Source: Morella rubra
Taxonomy: Eukaryota > Streptophyta > Magnoliopsida > Fagales > Myricaceae
DNA length: 64,000 nucleotides
Assembly: GCA_003952965.2 (NCBI GenBank)
Contig: CM025851.1
Span: forward strand, 1,473,649-1,537,648
Direction: 5' to 3'
Shown: positions 55,827 to 64,000 of the stretch, piece by piece
How positions within the stretch are numbered: position 1 is the stretch's first letter
Layout: each line of letters starts with the position of its first letter
Notes under the pieces: model-generated
Told to the model about the DNA's origin: nothing
The model's input: only the letters and a program-made list of their open reading frames with translations
Databases searched by the model: none
Program-made: the position numbers and the translations under genes

Positions 55827-57213
55827 TTTTCTGCCCATAGGTCCACTCGTCTTGATAACGTAATTTGGTAATGAATTCTCATCTGTTGTCCTAAGGGATC
55901 ACTGAAATTTCGTGCTCTCTTTTGTTGAGTTCCAAGTTTCAAATTCAGCTTTGAGCGGAAAAGGGAAGAAAGAAAACTAGCTAGCTAATTGATAGTTACA
56001 TTCCACACACATCAATCAGGTCGTGTACTTCAATTCCCACTTGGTCACAAATCCATGCTACTACATATCAAAACGCCGGGAATATTATTTCTGAGTTTCA
56101 CATATGCGTGTAATTCTTTCCTTCGAGTCATACGCCTTCTCAATCTAAAACAAACAAAGAAATCATATCTAAATTAGAATGGCGCTATAATTGGGACCCG
56201 TCGTTGGTGAAGCATGGATTTGTCTACCTATTGAAGACGTACATTCTTCCAAGCCAATAGTCACAATTGTGGAAATCCTAGTCACGCCAGTGGTCGCATG
56301 CCAAAAATTTACCCCCTTATTGCCACAAGGAACAAACTTGCTTGGCATGCATTTGTGCCTTGTCCACAAAAGCGATTGGCCCTTCGGTGCTCCTACTTTG
56401 ATTTGTGGTCCTTTTGTAGTTGCATTCTGCAAAGGAACCTTGGCCCGGGCACTTTGGTTGGTTGGAAAGCATGCATGCAGCATATCCCTTTCGGTACTAT
56501 TGTCATCCTGCTTCTTCAATGTTGGTCGATCGTCCAAAATACACTTGTCATGGCTAGCTTTCATTGTTTTTTCAGCTTTACAAAGAAGAATTAATATGCC
56601 TTTATTTTTAGCCCTTTTTCCATTTTATGATCCATAGCATGCATGTATGCTTCTCCATTCCGCAAAGGGTTTCATTGCGTATTCAAACAAGCTAAGGAAA
56701 TGCTCCAAGTTTAATAATTAGTGTATGCAAATGAAGGAGAGGGGACCATCTGAGGAGTCCAGAGATGAAGTTGCTAGCTCTTTTAATGCTTCATTACTTA
56801 CTCCTTAATAACCTCGGATCATAAATATTATATATTCACAACAGGTAAACCGTGAAAAAGAGAGCTTGAAAGGAACACATCCTTCTTGAGCATTAGCTAA
56901 ATTGACGCTTTTCTACAGTACTAATACGTACCTTCCTATACAGTACTAATACTTACCTTCCTATACAGTTAAAAACTTTACTAATCATCCCCTTAAATTC
57001 ATGTTGCTAGTTAACTATATATGCTACAACTTGGAGAATTTACGGGAATAAGTCCTTAATTTCTGCTTTATGCAAATTTAATCTTATATAAGATTTTAAA
57101 CATAGGGTGCAAAATAACCCATGAAAAGTATATCTATCACCAAGTCCTTTTCCATGTGTTCTACTTTCGGCTAACACCGCTATCGATAAGGGAATCGTGT
57201 GTTTCTTTCGTTG
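55826..57213. repeat. ~1.38-kb tandem duplication, unit 2
   Basis: Second copy of 54449-55826 in head-to-tail order, offset 1375-1377 at the start. It carries small insertions (for example near 56587 and 57015) that unit 1 lacks. The end of homology, TTTCTTTCGTTG, is at 57213. Confidence 0.92.
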
Positions 57214-58578
57214 CTTCTCTTTCACTCTCATTCTCAATTAATTAGATTTCTCTTATTACGAAATAAATTCGGGGTAGGTTTTATTTTCAACCATACAATG
57301 CATGCAATCACTGAATAGGCATAAATACACGAAAACAATTAGATGAAACTTATTTGGTCAGAAGCCCGTCCCGTACATGTAGATAAGCCTAGCCAAACAC
57401 AGAAGCATTGTAACGTAGAAAACGAAAACCAATATTGGGGCTACTGAAAACTGCTGCTCTTACCTATGACTTCACAACAACAACAACAAATGAAGAAAAA
57501 CTGCCTTTGTTCTATGCTATTACTCGTTGTCTACAAAAGAATATTCTCGTTATATTCTGAAAAGATAAAGAAAAGAAGAATCGGGAACACTTAAAACTCT
57601 TTTTTGGCTACTGATCCCTGTGGGAACATTTGCTAGAATGATTGGGCCCTCAGGCTTTTCATGTCTTCCCGGAAGATAAGATAGTCACTTGGTTCGGGAG
57701 ACAACGATGTGAACAAGAACAACGACAAGTGCAAAGAGGGTACCATTTATGCGTTACTTCTCAATGCCAGAAAGAAATATTCGTCTTGGAAGTGGGAGGG
57801 CTATATAACCAAGCACGAGCAATGAATACTGATAAGCTCAATTCTCTCTCTCTCTCTCTCTGTGTGGATAACGTCAGCTTAGACGAATGAAACTGGTTTT
57901 GATGGAACTATTGGTTAGTTCTCAAGCTGTGGGTTGTCCTGGGCCTTTTAAATGGCAATGCCAACTGAAACAAATGGGCCACGACTAGATATGGCTTTGC
58001 TTCAAAGATAAACGGGCTTAAAGTCCAAGTCAAATACATAGTTGGGCCTACCTGGCGTCCATTATGAATAGAATCGAGCCTTGACTCAGTCGTAAATGCG
58101 TCACAAAGCCCGCCCAAAGTTATAAACTTTGGAAGTTCTTCTTCGAGGCGGTTTCTTCGGCCTTTCCAAACTGCAGAACGTCGGATGTAAATTTCCGGAT
58201 ACATAAATGTATTCATGACAAAACAAAACTACTCTTTCCTTAAAACGGCACAATTTCAGGGGTAACATTCACCGGCAAACGTATTCTCTTATGTCCCCCA
58301 CTCGCCTTGGGTCCAAAGTTTCCACAAAATCTGCATATCTTCAGTGAAACGACAGCGTAGTAATTAGTCTTTTAGGATAGGGAAGTATATGTCATTTCGA
58401 AGAAAAACAAAAGAGAAGAATTCCGAAACATTTCGTGACTGGGCCCCTCTTAATTCGCCCTCTCCTTCGTGCTCAGTTGCAGTTAGGCGGGTAGGTACTG
58501 AGACTAGAGGGATAAGCGAGAGATGAGCTAAAATAAAGTATAGCATTCAAAACTGACAGTACCAAATTCCAAACGCCC
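57214..58578. other. Intergenic upstream of MYB gene
   Basis: A (TC)n tract lies at 57842-57864. A minus-strand frame from an ATG at 58216 reads about 51 coding-like codons up to a CAG|GTAGGC donor-like site near 58050, but no partner exon or family was identified. The leader and promoter of the MYB gene lie in the last few hundred bases. Confidence 0.4.
57842..57864. repeat. (TC)n microsatellite
   Basis: About 22 bases of pure TC dinucleotide, roughly 715 bases upstream of the MYB start codon. Confidence 0.85.
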
Positions 58579-61313
58579 ATGGTCGAAGAAGAGCACGGCA
58601 ACGGCTCACCCGCAGCCAAGTGCGGGGCCGAGTCGGGGTTGGATGGTGAGGGCGAGACGACTGGACTTGGAGACGGAGAGGGAAGCAGGGGTATGAGTAG
58701 CAGGGGAAAAGTGAAGGGGCCGTGGTCACCGGAGGAGGACGCGGTTCTTAGTCGACTGGTGAGCCAGTTCGGGGCGAGGAATTGGAGTCTGATTGCCCGC
58801 GGAATTCCTAGTCGCTCCGGGAAGTCGTGCCGCCTCCGATGGTGTAATCAGCTGGACCCCTGCCTCAAGCGCAAGCCCTTCACAGGTAAGCTGCCATCAC
58901 TTGCCGCAGTTAACGTGTATATACGTGTGCGTGCGCATCTATTTATGCATTGTTGTATCTGGAATGGATTCCATTTTGAATTGAGTTGTTGTGGGGTTTC
59001 TTTTTTTGTTTTGTTTTCCGTTCTTTTTTGGTCGTTTATTGGGTGTTCTTGAGGAATATATTAGCTAATAGAAGATGGTCATGGTATATTGGTATTGGAC
59101 TTCAGTTTGGTTTATGGGTTTCGAAATATCGATAACTTGGATAGCCATAGGGTTCCACGATAGTGAAGACGCAAGTAAGGCACAAATTCAAAATGGTGGG
59201 TGTTCCTTTGGAACTGAATTTCTTGATTTTATTTGTACATAAACTCATCATCTTAAAAGGGAACCGATAAAGAAAATGGCAGACCTCGGTGTGAGCGATG
59301 TTTTAATGTCTTAGTGCTGTTTATTTTGGATCAAAATCCAAACTTGACCAGTCGACCTCCCTCTACCCTCGGACAAAGATCTGACTGTACGCGTTCCTGT
59401 AGAGGCACCCATGTATTTTTATCTTCCCTCTCACTATGTTGTTTAGATATAGACACAAGTCACACAACTGTAAACATTTTTTTAGAGGCTTTCATGTAAT
59501 TATGATGTTTTTGGTCTGAAACAATTGATCTCACGCTCTTCTTTTCATATGTTTCTCATGATAGATACATGTTTATGCTATAGCATACATGAAGTATAAC
59601 TCAGTTGGTGAGAACCATATATATTCCTAGTTCTATACGAGGACCCTTTCTGATTTGGGGGATTTTCAGCTGCACTGCTCATGCATTCCTCTCCTCTCCT
59701 TCATTTTGTTACCTTGGAAATTTCAGATTTTTAACTCTCAATCTCCATGTTCTCTTGACGTGCTTCAAGTTATCATTCCTTTCTCTTCACTTAGGATAAC
59801 ACTGACACAAGTTGAATCTTTGGCCTAGTAATTCAAATTTCTGGGAGTTTTCGCATTGGAATGAATGTATTTCACTTTTACTCTCTGCACAGTAATTCAA
59901 ACATTCTGGTGCCAAAACTCCCAATCACTTTTGGCACACTTTTGGCACCAGAATGAGTATAGTTATTGGATGATTGAGGTTCTGGTTTCCTTCAGTATTC
60001 TTGTTCTTTGTCACTGCCTCCCTCTGCCTCTCTTTGTGTTGCTATAGATTTTTCAGCTTCTGTCTTCACGTTGCTTTTCTTTGCGTTTATTTTGATCAGT
60101 AAGGTAAAGCCAAAACATGTGTACACTTGGTTATCTTTTCCTTTCTTTATTCTCCTATTGTATTTAGTATGTTTAGATCCACAGAGTAAATTATCACCTT
60201 AATTCAGTCATATGTCGAGTAAGGTAAACCTTGCGCCTGTCAAATGTTATGTGACACATGATGCATACTGCACCAATGAATTTTTAGGAAACTTGATTGA
60301 ATGCAGATGAAGAGGATCAGATTATAGTGACAGCCCATGAGATTCATGGAAACAAGTGGGCTGCTATTGCAAAGCTCCTTCCGGGTAGAACTGATAACGC
60401 AATCAAGAATCACTGGAATTCTACGCTAAAGCGTAGGTGCACAGAGATTGGAAGGTTTAAACTGGCATCCCCTGAAAAGATGGAAGATGGCAGCCTTGAC
60501 AGAACAAGGGTATCTTCAGAAGAGACTTTGTCAGTTGGGGTTATTGATTCATTCACTCCCCCAGAAGGAAGAGATGTTCCAATGTTGGATAGACCACACC
60601 AACACCAATCAAAAGAGGATCATTTTATTGCTGAAGCTAGAGAGAATCAAGAAAGAGATGTCCTTGTGGATGATAGACCCCACACATGCGGGGACAGATT
60701 TAAAAACGAGGAGGGTCATTTGGTTGATGAAGGAAGAGAACATCCTACCCTTTCTCGGCCAGTGGCTCGTGTCAGTGCATTCAGTATTTATAACCCCCAA
60801 AGTGGCCCAAACAGTTCTGTTTTTCCGGGGACAGTTCCAGCTCAAGGGCCTTTGGTCCAGGGTTTCAAACCAGACATCGGGATCTGCAGATTCCTTGAAG
60901 ATGTTTATGGTGAGCCAATTGTTCCTTTGCAATGCGGCCATGGTTGCTGTGCAGATTCTAGAGTTGATCATTCTCATTCCTCGTTGTTAGGGCCCGAGTT
61001 TGTTGAAACTGTAGAGCCTTCATCTTTCTCTAGCCATGAGTTGATCTCCATAGCTACAGATTTGAACAAGATTGCGTGGATCAAGAGTGGCCTTGAGAAG
61101 AATGGCACCAGAATACCTGACAATGGGGCAAGCCAAATAGTGTCTGAAGCCACGGTTTCAGCTTCTCGGATGAGACCACTTGAAAAGGGTATGAAGTATG
61201 ACCGAATGTGCGTTGAAGAGGGACAGGACAAATTGATAGGCATGATGACGGAAATGCTAACTACTCAGATGCCTAGGCAAACCTTTAACAGCGGAGTTGA
61301 AGGCTTGAGCTAA
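58579..61313 (+). CDS. R2R3-MYB transcription factor, MYB1/MYB25/MYB109-like
   Basis: Two exons (58579-58885 and 60307-61313) join in frame to 437 residues. The acidic, Gly-rich N-terminus (1-44) precedes R2 (about 45-95; W49, W69, W88) and R3 (about 98-147; the first Trp replaced by Phe, as is normal in R3). The repeats read [16 protein letters not shown]...[35 protein letters not shown], then [54 protein letters not shown] and HGNKWA distinguish the MYB1/25/109 group from the neighbouring MYB44/70/73/77 group. The single intron (1421 bp) splits R3 at its start, G|AT, between PFT and DEED. The long C-terminus has no recognised domain. A DNA-binding nuclear role is certain by family; target genes are unknown. 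Confidence 0.95.
58886..60306 (+). other. MYB intron
   Basis: The intron has donor ACAG|GTAAGC and acceptor ATGCAG at 60301-60306. It is T-rich as expected, and no nested gene or repeat was recognised. Confidence 0.85.
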
Positions 61314-62905
61314 AAGTCAACCCAAACTTTCTGTCTACTGCAATGTGGGAAGAGCGGAAATACAATACTGAATCATGTAGTGAGTTGTGACAATTGCCCT
61401 CGTAATTTTTGAAGGGCGGAAGTCCATTTTTGTGAGGAGGCTTCCTCGTTCCAGGTGAAGAGACCAAGACACTTCCGGTTGACAAAGATTCTGTTATGTC
61501 TCTGAAAATATTATACATCTTTGATCCAGTGAAAGTAATGAAACTAGTTTTACAGGAGTTACTAAAATGGTGATACTTTTGGGTGTCTGCTATCAAGACG
61601 ATTTTAACCATTCTGTTTGCGTAATTGCTTGTGCAAAATGCAAATACTTTTTCAACGTAGGCCCGAACATTGCACGTCCTACGTGGCAATTTACTTCGTA
61701 CTCGTTTATTTTATCTTCCACAATTGTCTTTTTCTTTACCAAGCTCATTTCCATTCTGATCCTTTGTTTTATCTTCCACTATCGTCCCTAATCTCGCAAC
61801 CGTTCGTTACTCGGCCCACTCATTCTCAGCTGCCCAAGACAGAAAACAGAAAGAATATAATAAAATGCAAGCACTGATGGGTGTGAAGTGACAATTATTT
61901 TATATAACTTTTGACAACCTGAGGTCTCTGTCTTGTGAATTGAATAATTAGTTGTTGATCTGTCAATCTGCTGCTATATCAGTCTTCAGATTATGATAAT
62001 GACAAGAAAGTATATCTTAGGATTTTAGCCTTGTAATACGAGGTAAAACTCTAGTCGTCGCAACTCGCACATGAAAATTCATGTCCTGTAGTGGTGAGCA
62101 GTGGGAAAAGCCGATATATGCACAGTTCTGCTTTTCATGAAGAGCCCTCCCAACATGCAAATTTAAGAAGTGAAAATTGCCCTACCTTTAACATCCAATC
62201 CTTGTGCAAGTGCCAGATCAACCTTTCACAATTTAAAAGTGCTCACCCAACAAATTCAGGGGTCGTATGATGGATGACGCAATCGAAAATAGTTTTTGAA
62301 ACCAAAAGCTAAGAAAAAGACAGAAATATCTGCTTTGACACCCATGTATCTGTGTTGTCCCAGTTTTGTGAGAAAAAGAACAGTTGTATAGAGGGTCACC
62401 GGTCATCTCCCTCAAATATTTGCCTACTACACACATTCTTTTTCTTCTTTTTTCTGCGCCTCATAATGATTTAGCAAGCCCATCAATCATAGTTCCCGAA
62501 AGGAGCAGCCCCTGTTGTCGTTACTGTTCAATAGTTATATGAAAAAGACGAGAAGCAAGCTTCAAGAACACATTATTCTCAAGGGAAAAAGAAAAAGGTT
62601 CCGTCTTTCCTATACAATGCACAATAGTGCACTTCTTTTGTATAAGATCTTTATCGATCTCTCTCTTTCTCTCTCTAGTTCTTTCGAGTCCTGTTCGGGG
62701 GACTGACACGCAACAGAGAGAGAGAGATCACCTACCACAAATCCACGATACAGTATCCAGTTGTTATAAAACCAACCAAATCATATTGTATTTGCTTACT
62801 GAGATCGAGAGAAACTCAGCGAGCTTCTTCTTCTTCAACTGTGGGCATTCATGATCTCGGTCTCGCAGACGCAATATATGAGGATTCTCTTTGTGGGTCT
62901 TGACA
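61314..62905. other. Spacer: MYB 3' UTR and RING-CH gene leader
   Basis: The MYB and RING-CH genes are both on the plus strand. The leader of the latter contains CT- and GA-rich tracts (about 62655-62680 and 62718-62730). No gene was recognised between. Confidence 0.4.
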
Positions 62906-63306
62906 ATGGCGACAGTAGAGCAATATCGTGTTGTTGATGTGGAAGGAAGCGGTGACCGGAGCTCCGGGTCCGGCGCATGTGACGTGTACTCCAATTCCAA
63001 CGATCGGTCAGATGAAGAGCAGAGACATTCAAGCGGGTCTGGGACTGAGATTGTCGGAGTGTCTGATAAGAAGAGGCGATCTTCTGCATCAGAAAGTTCT
63101 GTGGAGGTGGATCTGGAACTTGGGATGCCCGAGATTAAGGTACATTTGGCAAAATTGGAGAGGGATTGTAGAATCTGTCATTTGAGCTTGGATGCAGCTA
63201 ATCAGGAATCTGGTGTTCCCATTGAGTTGGGTTGCTCTTGTAAGGATGATTTGGCTGCAGCTCACAAGCAGTGCGCTGAAACTTGGTTCAAGATCAAGGG
63301 AAACAA
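62906..63306 (+). CDS. RING-CH (RINGv/MARCH-type) E3 ubiquitin ligase, first exon only
   Basis: The ATG at 62906 opens 133 codons plus two bases, ending at AACAA|GTAAGT. A Ser-rich, acidic N-terminus (1-70) precedes a RINGv domain start: C88, C91, C110, C112, then H120, C123 and W127 (C4HC3 order, AAAHKQCAETWFKIKG). The last Cys pair of the RING-CH finger must lie in the next exon, which is not found before the window edge. Proteins of this family transfer ubiquitin to membrane proteins, and the animal members carry membrane helices after the RING. In-frame codons before 62906 begin with TTG and are not the start. Confidence 0.9.
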
Positions 63307-64000
63307 GTAAGTTTCCTCAAGTTTAGAAAAAAAGAAAATCCTATATGTTGTGCAGATGACTGTGTTTCTGTTGGTTCTTGGCAACCTGCGAATTCCAGTG
63401 CTTTTTGATATTGGTCTCTTCTGGGTATTGTGAGTTTCTGAAAATTGTTGGGAGAACTATATGATATGCTAATAGTTTGATGCGAGATAAATTTGGTTGT
63501 TCTATGTCCAGGATATTTGCATACTGGGATGCTTCCACTCGTTAGAAAGACTTGTCTTTATAAAGTTGCTAGCTTTGGGGTGTTTTGACTTAGATATGAT
63601 TGGCTAAGTTCTGAGCAGAAATTGGACAAATGTCTGGACATGATGCAGGGAAAGGGCAGTGATTGAGGAAAGGAACAGGATAATGGAACTTAGATAAGAA
63701 ATCTCTACTTTAGAAAATATAGGAAAAGTTAACAATAGATTGTGCTAGCAGAGACAATCAAAATAGCAAAGCAAAAGATAGAAAGCACATGGATGTGCTG
63801 CTTCTATTTCCATCTGTGCGAATGATTCATCCCTGTCCTTTGTCCTGATAGTATTAAATGGCCTTCCCTGGTTAATGCACCTATCTCTCTTTCCGATTTA
63901 TCTTTATTTCCTCTGGGCAAGTTGGGTTTCGACTCTCGGTGGTTAAGACATTTTTCTACTCGAAAGCGTTTTGACCTTGTTGATTTTCTTGATATGATCC
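63307..64000 (+). other. First intron of the RING-CH gene, running off the window
   Basis: It starts GTAAGTTTCC and no convincing acceptor followed by the expected RINGv second half was found before base 64000. Nothing else was recognised. Confidence 0.6.

Overview
The window is nuclear DNA of a flowering plant, almost certainly a eudicot and probably a woody rosid (inference). Evidence: short exons with GT/AG introns, AT-rich intergenic DNA, a Ty1/copia element, a WLIM2 gene, an R2R3-MYB, a plant proline transporter (ProT), and a MIR393 hairpin. No prokaryotic, organellar or viral gene cluster is visible.

Layout. 1-2560: 5' part of a copia retrotransposon on the minus strand, running off the left edge, followed by a LINE RNase H remnant with an A-tail (2585-2961). 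3119-4300 (-): GH17 glucanase-like gene. 5290-9255 (-): 8-exon TTI2 homologue. 11210-13081 (+): WLIM2. 13945-14717 (+): decayed PCNA copy. 15705-18132 (-): nucleotide-sugar/triose-phosphate translocator. 20819-21351 (-): a truncated gene that looks like a plastid-targeting N-terminus. 22084-22530: a long near-palindrome, probably a MITE. 24755-25916 (-): RPL35A. 26668-29409 (-): O-fucosyltransferase family gene, divergent from YOS1 (31408-31641, +). 33214-36405 (-): intact ProT, followed by a second, damaged ProT copy (37165-39851). 42602-43585 (-): membrane-anchored legume-lectin protein without a kinase. 46123-49580: exact 1.69-kb tandem duplication. 50501-50602 (-): MIR393. 54449-57213: 1.38-kb tandem duplication. 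58579-61313 (+): MYB1/MYB25-like R2R3-MYB. 62906 to the edge (+): first exon of a RING-CH protein.

The genes are ordinary nuclear single-copy genes serving unrelated processes: PIKK assembly, actin bundling, Golgi sugar transport, translation, protein glycosylation, ER-Golgi traffic, proline import, auxin-receptor silencing and transcription. They do not form a pathway cluster. The unusual part is structural. Between 29.6 and 57.2 kb there are three tandem duplications and inverted copies of the fucosyltransferase-YOS1 spacer next to ProT. Some junctions carry filler sequence or differences that are almost all deletions. This is either a recently rearranging locus or an assembly problem, and both readings can be tested.

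Exon models were built by hand from reading frame, splice consensus and family knowledge. Totals are in frame for every gene listed as a CDS. No database search was run.
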